38,831 nucleotides of DNA from Syntrophomonas sp. DTU019. Lineage in GTDB: Bacteria; Bacillota; Syntrophomonadia; Syntrophomonadales; Syntrophomonadaceae. The stretch lies in the NCBI GenBank assembly GCA_001512785.1, contig LFSQ01000038.1, positions 1 through 38,831 of the forward strand. The letters run 5' to 3'. Shown here in pieces: positions 7,579 to 15,251 of the stretch. A program made the translations under genes and the position numbers. Below the pieces are notes generated by a model, which did no database searches, was not told where the DNA came from, and worked only from the letters and a program-made list of their open reading frames with translations. The stretch's first letter is position 1, and each line of letters starts with the position of its first letter.

Positions 7579-8060
7579 TGTCCAGTATTCTCTGAACCAT
7601 CGGATAAGTCGAAGATACATATCCGATTCTGCTTGAAATAAACGTATGCAATAGTTGCCGCTATGGCTTGAGCCAAAAAGATCAGGGATTCTACGCCGGG
7701 GTACAGCTTTACCGTTTCATAGCTGAACGATAATAAGGACAAACATACAGGATACCATACCGTCTGCGCAACTGCCATGAAGGCAAAGCCGGTTAAAACA
7801 GAATACAGCACTTTCTTAAAAGGATAATCGGTAAAAACGGAGCACAGTACAATCAATACTATAATCCCTATAAGAGAGTGCAATCCAAAATATATAGGCA
7901 GTTTTCTTACCAGGTATGAAGTTAATGCGCTGAGAGTAGCAATGCCTAAAGCATTTCGAAACGGTACCTCCAGGTTGTAAAGCTGAAACCCAATCAAAAC
8001 CATCAATAAAGATTCGGGAATACCGACTGTAAATACAAGGTACCAGGATATGGAAATCAA
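7575..8060 (-). CDS. Small integral membrane protein coupled to the agr-like kinase
   Basis: The 161-residue protein is almost entirely hydrophobic, with about five predicted membrane spans and a short polar tail (FDLSDGSENTGQ). It has no recognised enzymatic motif. The start is a TTG at 8060 with AGGGAAG seven bases upstream. Its stop overlaps the kinase start, so the two are made together. Five spans here plus two in the kinase match the span number of a single-chain AgrC sensor, suggesting the sensor is split into two subunits; this is inference. It is the first gene of the operon, so a promoter should lie in 8061-8500 reading leftward. Confidence 0.7.
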   Translation of the reverse strand: MISISWYLVFTVGIPESLLMVLIGFQLYNLEVPFRNALGIATLSALTSYLVRKLPIYFGLHSLIGIIVLIVLCSVFTDYPFKKVLYSVLTGFAFMAVAQTVWYPVCLSLLSFSYETVKLYPGVESLIFLAQAIAATIAYVYFKQNRICIFDLSDGSENTGQ

Positions 8061-8529
8061 CTTACTTCCCTCTCTTCAATAGCTTAGTACATAAATTGGC
8101 ATTTAATCAAATTACCACATAAAGCGTTATAATCCTGCTCAAAAGCCGAAAATAATAGGTTTTCCATCAAAAAAAACTTGCTGAGAGGGTATGAACTGCC
8201 GCAAAACATACATAAAAGACCGCTAAACGGGCATGAATGGACCTGAGCGGTAAACGACTTGTTTCCATATTTATATTGTGGGCAAGCAAACCGAACCGCT
8301 GCCAGTCTTTATGGGGGCGATGGCCTGGTAGTGCATTGCCGGGGCAGCCAATTAAATAAGCGCCTTTTAATCCTTTTGGATATGGATAAAATATTATATG
8401 AGGGCTAAAAAACAGAGCTGTGCGGTTTTGCTGTATAAAAAGGGATGATCAAACCAGCCCTGAAAACCCGGCCGGGTTTCGGGGCTTTGTCTATATAATG
8501 CAGATATGTGCTGGAATGGGGGCTACATA
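8061..8529. other. Divergent intergenic region between agr-like operon and acpS
   Basis: About 450 bp without a convincing gene. It must contain the leftward agr promoter and the rightward acpS promoter. A TATAAT at 8494-8499 lies shortly before acpS but has no good -35. An inverted repeat ACCGCT/AGCGGT occupies 8219-8224 and 8246-8251. A longer hairpin is listed separately at 8456-8486. No LytTR direct repeats could be assigned with confidence by eye. Confidence 0.5.
8456..8492 (+). terminator. GC-rich stem-loop with short T-rich 3' flank, orphan terminator-like
   Basis: AGCCC (8456-8460) pairs with GGGCT (8482-8486), enclosing the perfect palindrome AAACCCGGCCGGGTTT at 8464-8479. TTTGTCT follows on the plus strand. 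It looks like a terminator or attenuator but no annotated plus-strand gene precedes it; it may end an unrecognised small RNA or attenuate acpS transcription. Confidence 0.4.
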
Positions 8530-8895
8530 TTGTTAATCGGTATAGATATAATTGATATTGACAGGGTAAGAGATGCCATCCAGAGGACGCCGCGATTCTT
8601 AACCAGGGTCTATACGGCGGCAGAACGCGAATACTGCATGAGCAAGAAGAATCCCTATCCTTCCCTGGCGGTTCGTTTTGCTGCCAAAGAGGCGGTGCGC
8701 AAATTGCACCCGGCCCTGGCCAAATGCAAATGGCAGGAGATAGAGATCAAGATCAATGCCGACGGCAGTCCGGCCCTGTGTTTGCATGGGCAGGCCCTGC
8801 AGGCCCAAATGGATGCCGGGCTTGGCTCTCCCCGCATAAGTCTGTCCCACTCGGCTCAACAGGCTGTAGCGGCGGTAATCGCTACGAAAGGATGA
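8530..8895 (+). CDS. acpS: Holo-[acyl-carrier-protein] synthase
   Basis: AcpS transfers the 4'-phosphopantetheine arm from CoA to the serine of acyl carrier protein. The protein is about 121 residues with the Mg-binding GIDIIDIDRV start motif and RFAAKEAVRKL, both diagnostic, and a C-terminal SLSHS segment. A TTG at 8530 preceded by GGGGG at 8517-8522 gives the canonical N-terminus MLIGIDI; an ATG at 8506 would add eight residues and is not typical. It is followed four bases later by nnrD, a common Firmicutes pairing. Confidence 0.93.
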   Translation: MLIGIDIIDIDRVRDAIQRTPRFLTRVYTAAEREYCMSKKNPYPSLAVRFAAKEAVRKLHPALAKCKWQEIEIKINADGSPALCLHGQALQAQMDAGLGSPRISLSHSAQQAVAAVIATKG

Positions 8896-8899
8896 CCTT

Positions 8900-10456
8900 A
8901 TGAAACTGGTTAATTCTCGCGAGATGAAACAGATCGATGCCAGAGCGATCAATGAATATAACATTCCGGGCATAGTTTTAATGGAAAATGCCGGCATCAG
9001 AACGGTAGAAGTGATTGAAGAGATACTGCATGGTTCGGCCGGCAAAACGGTGCTCATTCTGGTGGGGAAAGGCAACAACGGCGGTGATGGGCTGGTCATC
9101 GCCAGGCATTTGATGAACGCCGGAGCACAGGTGTTGGTATTTGCCCTGTCCGGACCGGAGGTATTGCCGCCGGATGCCAGGACCAATTATGAAATCCTCC
9201 GGAAAATGGGGGGGCAGATTTGTGAACTACGGCAGGAAGCAGATCTGGATAGTTTTATGCTCGGCCTTTTAAACAGTGATTTAATTGTCGACGCTCTCTA
9301 CGGAAACGGGTTTAAAGGCAGCCTGAACGATTTCGAAGCCCGCCTGGCAGACATGGTTAACCGCAGCAAAAAACCGGTAGTAGCTGTAGATATACCCTCC
9401 GGGGTAGATGCGGACACCGGCCTGGTTAACGGCACCGCTATAAAGGCTGCCCATACGGTTTGTTTTGCCCTGCCCAAAATCGGCCTGGTACTGGAACCGG
9501 GCAAGGACTATGCCGGCAGCTTGAGAATTGCCGATATCTCTATACCGCGATCGCTGTTAAGTGACGATCAATTGAAGACCAACCTCATTACCGCAGACAT
9601 GATAAGCCCTATGATTAAACCGCGCCCGGCCGAATCGCACAAAGGCACTTATGGCCATGCCCTGGTGGTTGGCGGTTCGGCAGGCCTTACCGGCGCAGTG
9701 GTCATGGCTGCATATGCTGCCCTGCGCAGTGGCGCGGGACTGGTAACGGCTGCCCTGCCGGCTTCATTGGCGCCGGTTGTGGATGGGGTTATGACCGAGG
9801 TGATGGTTGCCCCCTTGCCGGAATCAGGCGAGGCTTTGATTGGTTTGGAGGCGGTGGCGGTTTTGCTCAACCTGATGGGCACTGTATCGGTTGCGGCCAT
9901 AGGGCCGGGCATGTCAGGGCATACCGAAGCTACGGCGGTTATGCGCCATGTTCTGGAACGAGCCGGCATACCTCTGGTAATCGATGCCGACGGTTTGAAT
10001 GCCCTGGTGGGGAATACCGATATATTCAAGGATCGCCAGGTGCCTATAGTGTTGACCCCGCATCCGGGAGAGATGGCCCGCCTGACCGGCAAAAGCATAG
10101 CTGAGATCCAGGCCAACCGTATGGAAATAGCCCGCTATTATGCAATGGAATGGGGAGTAACCCTGGTTTTAAAAGGCAACAAGACCGTAGTGGCTGATCC
10201 TTTCGGCAACCTGTACATTAATACCATCGGCAACCCGGGCATGGCTACAGCCGGAAGCGGGGACGTTTTGTGCGGCATTATAACCGGGTTGATCGCTCAG
10301 GGACTAAAGGCCTCTGAGGCTGCTATCGCCGGTGTTTACCTGCATGCCCGGTGCGGGGACCGGGTAGCTGAACAAAAGGGACAACGGGGATTGATAGCCG
10401 GGGATATGATCGCGGCGCTGCCAGAGATTCTTGGTTCCTTTGAGAAAACGCTGTAA
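8900..10456 (+). CDS. nnrD: Bifunctional NAD(P)HX epimerase / ADP-dependent dehydratase
   Basis: The 518-residue protein fuses the YjeF_N epimerase domain (1-215; VGKGNNGGDGLVIARHL, VDIPSGVDADTG) and the YjeF_C/carbohydrate-kinase-like dehydratase domain (225-515; GGSAGLTGAVVMAA, IGPGMSG, LTPHPGEMARL, VLKGNKTVV, GNPGMATAGSGDVLCGII). It repairs hydrated NADH and NADPH. The fused form is the standard bacterial layout. It lies four bases after acpS, with AAAGGATG as a ribosome binding site within the acpS end, so the two are cotranscribed. Confidence 0.95.
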   Translation: MKLVNSREMKQIDARAINEYNIPGIVLMENAGIRTVEVIEEILHGSAGKTVLILVGKGNNGGDGLVIARHLMNAGAQVLVFALSGPEVLPPDARTNYEILRKMGGQICELRQEADLDSFMLGLLNSDLIVDALYGNGFKGSLNDFEARLADMVNRSKKPVVAVDIPSGVDADTGLVNGTAIKAAHTVCFALPKIGLVLEPGKDYAGSLRIADISIPRSLLSDDQLKTNLITADMISPMIKPRPAESHKGTYGHALVVGGSAGLTGAVVMAAYAALRSGAGLVTAALPASLAPVVDGVMTEVMVAPLPESGEALIGLEAVAVLLNLMGTVSVAAIGPGMSGHTEATAVMRHVLERAGIPLVIDADGLNALVGNTDIFKDRQVPIVLTPHPGEMARLTGKSIAEIQANRMEIARYYAMEWGVTLVLKGNKTVVADPFGNLYINTIGNPGMATAGSGDVLCGIITGLIAQGLKASEAAIAGVYLHARCGDRVAEQKGQRGLIAGDMIAALPEILGSFEKTL

Positions 10457-10474
10457 AATAAATAGAGGCATTTC

Positions 10475-10489
10475 GGTAAGATACTTACC
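10475..10489. promoter_or_regulatory. Inverted repeat upstream of the CBS gene
   Basis: GGTAAG-ATA-CTTACC forms a perfect 6-bp inverted repeat in the 74-bp gap before the CBS-domain gene. It may be a protein binding site or a small hairpin; nothing identifies the ligand. Confidence 0.3.
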
Positions 10490-10530
10490 AGCCATAACAA
10501 GAAATGTCCTAATCTTAAGGAGGAAAAGCT

Positions 10531-10989
10531 ATGCTGGCTAGGGATATCATGACCCGGGAGGTTTATGTGGCCAGACCTGATGATGAGGTGGATCGCATTG
10601 CTCGCCTCATGCTGGATAACAAGATCAGCGGCGTTCCGGTTGTAGATGAAAAGGAGCATGTGGTAGGTATAATTACCGAAAAAGACCTGATAATCAGGGC
10701 CAGGGAACTGCGGGTTCCTTTTTATGTCACTTTATTTGACAGTATTATATTCTTAGAAAACCCCATAAGATTCAATAACGAAGTAAAGAAGTATATCGCC
10801 ACCAAGGTTAAGGATGCTATGACTGCCAAAGTGATAACCGTGGAAGAGGATACCCCGGTCAGTCAGGTAGTTAAGCTGATGCAGGAGAAGAAGATCAACC
10901 GCGTCCCGGTGGTGCGCAATCACAAGCTGGTGGGGATAATTACCCGCAATGACATACTGAAAGTTCTGGTAAGCAAACATGGAAATTAG
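10531..10989 (+). CDS. Tandem CBS-domain protein
   Basis: The 152-residue protein is two CBS domains and nothing else: first about 7-60 (ARDIMTREVYVARPDDEV, ISGVPVVDEKEHVVGIITEKDLI) and second about 92-148 (VKDAMTAKVITVEEDTPVSQ, INRVPVVRNHKLVGIITRNDIL). CBS pairs bind adenosine nucleotides and sense energy state or tune a partner protein. AGGAGG lies nine bases before the ATG. Its end overlaps alr by 11 bp, so it is in the acpS-alr group. The partner is unknown. Confidence 0.9.
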   Translation: MLARDIMTREVYVARPDDEVDRIARLMLDNKISGVPVVDEKEHVVGIITEKDLIIRARELRVPFYVTLFDSIIFLENPIRFNNEVKKYIATKVKDAMTAKVITVEEDTPVSQVVKLMQEKKINRVPVVRNHKLVGIITRNDILKVLVSKHGN

Positions 10990-12103
10990 ACGGCCAACCT
11001 GGGCGGAGATTGACCTCTCCGCAATAAAACACAATATTGCTGTATTACGGGCTTATCTGAAGCCTTCCACCCGGTTCATGGCAGTTGTGAAAGCCAATGC
11101 CTACGGTCATGGCGTCATGGAAGTGGCAAATGTCTGTGCCGCCAATGGGGTTGACTTTTTGGGGGTGGCAACCCTGGACGAGGCCATGCCGCTGGTTGAG
11201 GCGGGAATAAAGCTGCCCATTTTGGTCTTAGGCTATGTACCCGGCGAATTCGCTGAGCAGGTGATTGAGCATGATATTCGCACCGTGGTATATGAAGAGG
11301 GTTATGCCCGGGAACTGTCGCGAGCCGCGCAAAGGTTGGGCAAAGATGCCTTGATTCATTTTAAGATCGATACCGGCATGGGCAGGCTGGGCTTCCCGGA
11401 TGATGATGCGGGGATCGCAGCGGTGGTAGGGATCGCTGCTCTGCCGGGAATCAGAGCCGAAGGCCTGATGACTCATTTTGCCGAATCCGATTCTCCGCAA
11501 AGGGATTATACTTCTCAGCAGATCCAGCGTTTTATGGCCTTTAACCGCGAACTTGAAAAGCAGGGCCTGCATATTGCCATCAAGCACTGCGGCAACAGCG
11601 CTGCCATTGTCAGCTATCCGGAAGCCCATTTGGATATGGTGCGGGCTGGCATCATGCTCTACGGGCTTTACCCTGCTCCATCCATGAAAGCCTTGAATCT
11701 GGATATTATACCTGCCATGACCTTGAAGAGCCGGGTCAGTTTTGTTAAGACCCTGCCCTGCGGTGAATCGGTCAGTTACGGGCGCACCTATACATGCAGC
11801 GAAGACACTGAGGTAGCCACTATACCCATAGGTTATGCCGATGGCTATAACCGGCTGTTGTCCAATCGCGCCTACGCGATGATCAAGGGGATTAAAGCCC
11901 CCTTGATTGGAACCGTTTGTATGGATCAGTGCATGTTTGCCCTGCCCAAAGGCTCTAACGTCCAAACCGGGGATGAGGTCATTCTGTTCGGCAGGCCGGA
12001 AGACGGGATAACTGCCGATGATTTGGCCAACCTGATAGGCACTATCAACTATGAGATCGTAACCACTATCACCTCGCGAGTCCCCCGCACGTACAAACCC
12101 TAA
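10979..12103 (+). CDS. alr: Alanine racemase
   Basis: PLP-dependent enzyme converting L- to D-alanine for peptidoglycan. The 374-residue protein has the PLP lysine motif AVVKANAYGHG (Lys39 region), the barrel segments HFKIDTGMGRLGF and KHCGNSAAI, and the C-terminal catalytic tyrosine region PCGESVSYGRTY, plus GTVCMDQCM. The ATG at 10979 lies inside the CBS gene's last codons, implying translational coupling. Position directly upstream of mazE/mazF matches the conserved Firmicutes order. Confidence 0.96.
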   Translation: MEIRRPTWAEIDLSAIKHNIAVLRAYLKPSTRFMAVVKANAYGHGVMEVANVCAANGVDFLGVATLDEAMPLVEAGIKLPILVLGYVPGEFAEQVIEHDIRTVVYEEGYARELSRAAQRLGKDALIHFKIDTGMGRLGFPDDDAGIAAVVGIAALPGIRAEGLMTHFAESDSPQRDYTSQQIQRFMAFNRELEKQGLHIAIKHCGNSAAIVSYPEAHLDMVRAGIMLYGLYPAPSMKALNLDIIPAMTLKSRVSFVKTLPCGESVSYGRTYTCSEDTEVATIPIGYADGYNRLLSNRAYAMIKGIKAPLIGTVCMDQCMFALPKGSNVQTGDEVILFGRPEDGITADDLANLIGTINYEIVTTITSRVPRTYKP

Positions 12104-12119
12104 CTGTGTAATATTGGAT

Positions 12120-12149
12120 TTGCGAGAGAGCCAAGCCTGACCATATAAT
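12120..12149 (+). promoter_or_regulatory. Sigma-A-like promoter for mazEF
   Basis: TTGCGA (12120-12125) and TATAAT (12144-12149) are separated by 18 bp. Transcription would start near 12156. This lies after an ATG at 12150, so it supports the TTG at 12189 as the true antitoxin start. Confidence 0.7.
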
Positions 12150-12188
12150 ATGGGTAATGGGATAGGTATGCGGCGGAGGTGTTTTGTT

Positions 12189-12455
12189 TTGCCAGCCTCG
12201 AAGAGAATCATTGTTACAGTGCCGGAAACATTGCTCTTTGAAATGGACTCGGTTACTGTGTCGGAGTGCAAAAACCGCAGCGAGATCGTCCGCGAAGCGA
12301 TTCGTTTTTACCTGGGAGAGCGACGGCGCCTCTTGGTGCGTGAGCAGATGAAAAAAGGTTACCTGGAAATGGCAGAGATAAATTTAAGCCTTGCGTGTGA
12401 AAATATAGGGGAAGAAGAGGCCTTGGTGAACTGCATAGAAAAATTATTGGAGTGA
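12189..12455 (+). CDS. MazE/EndoAI-type antitoxin (ribbon-helix-helix)
   Basis: The 88-residue protein starts at TTG 12189, eight bases after GGAGGT at 12175-12180 and downstream of the promoter. Residues 4-45 form a CopG/ribbon-helix-helix DNA-binding fold (KRIIVTVPETLLFEMDSV, NRSEIVREAIRFYL), and the C-terminal half (MKKGYLEMAEINLSLA) matches the toxin-binding part of B. subtilis EndoAI. It should neutralise the MazF toxin encoded seven bases downstream and repress the module. Confidence 0.9.
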   Translation: MPASKRIIVTVPETLLFEMDSVTVSECKNRSEIVREAIRFYLGERRRLLVREQMKKGYLEMAEINLSLACENIGEEEALVNCIEKLLE

Positions 12456-12462
12456 GGCTGCC

Positions 12463-12810
12463 ATGATAAAAAGGGGCGAAATCTATTACGCTCAGCTCAA
12501 CCCGGTAGTAGGCTCGGAACAAGGCGGTATCAGGCCGGTGCTGGTAGTACAGAACGATATAGGCAATCAGTACAGCCCCACCACCATAATCCTGGCCATT
12601 ACCTCGCAGATTAACAAAGCCAAGCTTCCCACCCATGTTGAACTTAAAGGCGAAGAGTTCGGTTTAGAAAGGGATTCGGTGATTTTGGCCGAACAGATCA
12701 GGACGGTTGATAAAACCCGTTTGAAGCAGCGAATATCGGTGCTCAATGAAGATGTTATGGCCAAAGTCAATCAGGCCTTAAGTGTGAGCCTTGGTTTGAG
12801 CGAGATCTGA
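12463..12810 (+). CDS. mazF: MazF/EndoA endoribonuclease toxin
   Basis: A 115-residue PemK/MazF sequence-specific mRNA interferase. It shows KRGEIYYAQLNPVVGSEQGG, the catalytic Arg in IRPVLVVQND and the Thr in AITSQ, and the C-terminal SVILAEQIRTVDKTRL segment. Length and sequence are typical of chromosomal EndoA. It pairs with the upstream antitoxin and is followed by a terminator. In this location downstream of alr it is a core chromosomal module rather than a recent arrival. Confidence 0.95.
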   Translation: MIKRGEIYYAQLNPVVGSEQGGIRPVLVVQNDIGNQYSPTTIILAITSQINKAKLPTHVELKGEEFGLERDSVILAEQIRTVDKTRLKQRISVLNEDVMAKVNQALSVSLGLSEI

Positions 12811-12847
12811 TACATAAGCAATTGCATATGAACATATTACCAAGCTG

Positions 12848-12876
12848 CAGGTCTTATGAGAGACCTGTTTCTTTTG
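12848..12876 (+). terminator. Intrinsic terminator after mazF
   Basis: CAGGTCT (12848-12854) pairs with AGACCTG (12861-12867), loop TATGAG, followed by TTTCTTTTG. It ends the acpS-to-mazF region. Confidence 0.85.
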
Positions 12877-12942
12877 TGTACACTGGTGCATATCCTGTAA
12901 CAATGGGATACCGATTCCAAAAGCATTGTGGGAGGATATGCG

Positions 12943-13641
12943 ATGAAACCAGTTATCGGCATTACCTGCGACATATCCGGGGAAAGCGGTCAGTTGACCC
13001 TGCGCCGGCAGTACCTTGACGCGGTGATAAAAGCCGGCGGCATCCCGGTGGTTCTGCCGCCAATGCAGGAGATAGGGCTGGTCAGCGGCTGTTTTAGCAT
13101 CTGCCAGGGGTTTTTGCTGTCCGGGGGCGGGGATTTGGATCCCGGTTACTGGGGAGAATTGCCTTCGCCGGCCCTGGGGCCTATCAGCCCGGTGAGGGAT
13201 CATTTCGAGATTGTTTTGACCAGGATGGCTTTGGCCTCGGGACGACCCATTCTCGGCATATGCCGCGGCATACAGGTTTTGAATGTGGCGGCTGGAGGAA
13301 CCCTTTTTCAGGATTTGCAGACCGGAATGAGCCACCAACAAAATGCCCCGCGCAATCACCTTTTTCATGATATATTTATTGAAAAGGACAGCACTCTGGG
13401 TCGCATTTGCCATGTATCCAGGATGCGGGTCAACAGCTTTCATCACCAGGCGGTCAAACAGCTCGCTCCGGGATTCATCGCCACCGCTATGAGTCCTGAT
13501 GGGGTTGTTGAAGCCATTGAGCTGGATAGCGGCGGATTTGTAGTGGGAGTGCAATGGCACCCCGAGGATTTGGAGGATTTTGCCTCCAGGGCTTTGTTTG
13601 AAGCCCTGGTTATTTCATCCCGGCTGCAATCAAGCCGGTAA
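12943..13641 (+). CDS. Class I glutamine amidotransferase-like peptidase C26 (gamma-glutamyl hydrolase family)
   Basis: The 232-residue cytoplasmic protein resembles PuuD-type gamma-glutamyl-gamma-aminobutyrate hydrolases. Motifs: LLSGGGDLDP (oxyanion region), the nucleophile Cys107 in GICRGIQVLNVAAGG, NSFHHQAVK, and the His-x-Glu of VQWHPED near 210. The ATG at 12943 is favoured by GGAGG at 12931-12935; a GTG at 12928 overlaps that site. It would hydrolyse a gamma-glutamyl amide. No polyamine genes are nearby, so the actual substrate is open. Confidence 0.88.
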   Translation: MKPVIGITCDISGESGQLTLRRQYLDAVIKAGGIPVVLPPMQEIGLVSGCFSICQGFLLSGGGDLDPGYWGELPSPALGPISPVRDHFEIVLTRMALASGRPILGICRGIQVLNVAAGGTLFQDLQTGMSHQQNAPRNHLFHDIFIEKDSTLGRICHVSRMRVNSFHHQAVKQLAPGFIATAMSPDGVVEAIELDSGGFVVGVQWHPEDLEDFASRALFEALVISSRLQSSR

Positions 13642-13766
13642 GGTATGCTTTATAAGCCTTGCAGGCCACAGCTCCCAACCGGGGCCGGGCAGATAATGCC
13701 AGTGAGCACAGCGAACCGGCTGGGATTAGAACACATATGATATGGTGTAGGGGAAGGAGAACATTC

Positions 13767-14909
13767 ATGATAGCGTTTACCGGCGGCACCATCATAACCA
13801 TGGATGGGAAGGTATTCAGTCCCGGGACAATTCTGGTGGATGGGCCAGTTATTCACAGTGTGGGTGAAGAGTTGGAGATTCCCCCTGGCAGCAGGATCAT
13901 CGATGTTACCGGGCATTATATTATTCCGGGTTTAATTGATGCCCATACTCATCTGGGGCTGGAAGAAGAGATCTACTCCATTGAGGGCGATGATGTGAAT
14001 GAGATTGACGAACCGCTGACCCCGCAGTTGAGGGCTGCTGATGGGATCAACCTGTATGACCTGGGATTCAGCGACGCATTGCGGGGCGGTGTTACCAGAT
14101 CGCTGTGCATGCCCGGCAGCGCCAATGTGATCGGAGGTCAGGCAGTTCTGCTCAAGCACTATTCACCAGGAGCCATGCAGATGATTGACAGGAATCCCTG
14201 GGGAGTAAAAGCTGCCCTGGGGGAAAACCCCAAACGGGTTTATGGCGAACGCAAAAAGTCGCCGGTTACCAGAATGGCCAGTGCCAGTCTGCTGCGCGAG
14301 GCTTTGTATATCGCTTCACAGGCCATAGAGGATGAGCAATTGCCCGCCAAAGAACGCTTCAAATGGGAACCGCTAATGCAGGTATTGAGAAAACAACAGC
14401 CCCTGTTGGTGCATGCGCACCGTGCTGACGATATTCTTACAGCATTGCGCATCAAAGACGAGTTCGACATCAATCTGATTATACAGCATGGTACCGAGGC
14501 CTTTATGGTGGCTGAAGAATTGAAGCAACGCCAGGTACCGGTTTGTTTGGGACCGCTGCTGATCAACCGGGCCAAGGTGGAACTGAAAGAGGTTTCCTTT
14601 AAAAATGCGGCCCGACTGGCAGAAATGGGAGTACCCTTTTGCCTTATTACTGACCATCCGGTTGTACCTGTAGAACAACTCAGGGTTTGCGCTGCTCTGG
14701 CGGCCCGGGAAGGGCTGGATGAACAGCAGGCCCTTGAGGCCATTACCATCAATGCCGCTTCCATTATCGGGGTTGCTGATCGCCTGGGTTCGATCACTGC
14801 CGGCAAACGAGCCGATCTGGCTATTTTTGACGGGCACCCCCTGGACTTCCGCTCCAGGCTGGTTAAGGTCATGGTGGATGGCTTACTGTGGGGTGATAAT
14901 AATGAATAA
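13767..14909 (+). CDS. Metal-dependent amidohydrolase (imidazolonepropionase-like)
   Basis: The 380-residue protein has the amidohydrolase fold: an N-terminal beta sandwich, then the HxH of LIDAHTHLGLEEE near 60-70, metal and catalytic residues in VHAHRADDI, IIQHGTEAF and ITDHPVVP (final Asp), and the C-terminal TAGKRADLAIFDGHP typical of the superfamily. The ATG at 13767 follows AAGGAGA. Members hydrolyse C-N bonds in cyclic amides, ureas or related compounds; the reaction here is not determined. Its 3' end overlaps the small gene 14902-15093. Confidence 0.88.
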   Translation: MIAFTGGTIITMDGKVFSPGTILVDGPVIHSVGEELEIPPGSRIIDVTGHYIIPGLIDAHTHLGLEEEIYSIEGDDVNEIDEPLTPQLRAADGINLYDLGFSDALRGGVTRSLCMPGSANVIGGQAVLLKHYSPGAMQMIDRNPWGVKAALGENPKRVYGERKKSPVTRMASASLLREALYIASQAIEDEQLPAKERFKWEPLMQVLRKQQPLLVHAHRADDILTALRIKDEFDINLIIQHGTEAFMVAEELKQRQVPVCLGPLLINRAKVELKEVSFKNAARLAEMGVPFCLITDHPVVPVEQLRVCAALAAREGLDEQQALEAITINAASIIGVADRLGSITAGKRADLAIFDGHPLDFRSRLVKVMVDGLLWGDNNE

Positions 14910-15093
14910 AGGTGACATGTTTACTATATATCTCAACGGGGTCATTATGACCGTGTGCATATTGGGGGTATACAGAGAGGAATATAGCGGTGAAGAAATG
15001 GTGATCCTGGGTGTGATAGAACAGGAGAACATGATTCATGTCCCCTTAAATGAGCTGGAGTCCATATTCCAGACGAGTAAATTTATCAATTGA
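14902..15093 (+). CDS. Small conserved-looking protein of unknown function (63 aa)
   Basis: The ATG at 14902 overlaps the end of the amidohydrolase gene by eight bases and is preceded by GGGGTGAT; an alternative ATG at 14917 has AAAGGTGAC before it. The product is rich in beta-prone and acidic residues (YREEYSGEEMVILGVIEQENMIHV) with no transmembrane segment or known motif. Overlap and good ribosome binding site argue for a real, coupled gene. No function is assigned. Confidence 0.6.
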   Translation: MNKGDMFTIYLNGVIMTVCILGVYREEYSGEEMVILGVIEQENMIHVPLNELESIFQTSKFIN

Positions 15094-15101
15094 CATCATC
15101 G

Positions 15102-15131
15102 GGTGCCAGGCACCACAGTTATTCACTTATT
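15102..15131. repeat. 30-bp direct repeat, copy 1 (palindromic GGTGCC-N-GGCACC core)
   Basis: Identical at 28 of 30 positions to 16225-16254, in the same orientation. The first 13 bases are the palindrome GGTGCC-A-GGCACC, followed by ACAGTTATTCACTTATT. The two copies bracket the ketopantoate reductase-like gene. It resembles a REP-type intergenic repeat; this is inference. Confidence 0.85.
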
Positions 15132-15142
15132 ATGCTTCAGTG

Positions 15143-15165
15143 TGTCAGGGAACGCTTCCCTGACA
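15143..15165. repeat. 10-bp perfect stem-loop next to repeat copy 1
   Basis: TGTCAGGGAA pairs with TTCCCTGACA around a CGC loop. It lies 11 bp from the palindromic repeat, is absent next to copy 2, and has no T-tract on either strand, so it looks like part of a composite repeat unit rather than a terminator. Confidence 0.7.
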
Positions 15166-15251
15166 TATTGGTTTTGGTATGCTTCCTTGCGGGTTTCTTC
15201 TGCATTATAGTGAGCCAACCGTAAAACTCATTGCCGGATATGCGCATCAAT

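Noticed and set aside
6679-8060. Frameshift splitting a single AgrC gene
   Set aside because: The ATGA overlap at 7575-7578 is a normal coupled junction, so two real genes are more likely; sequencing error remains possible and is treated in the findings.
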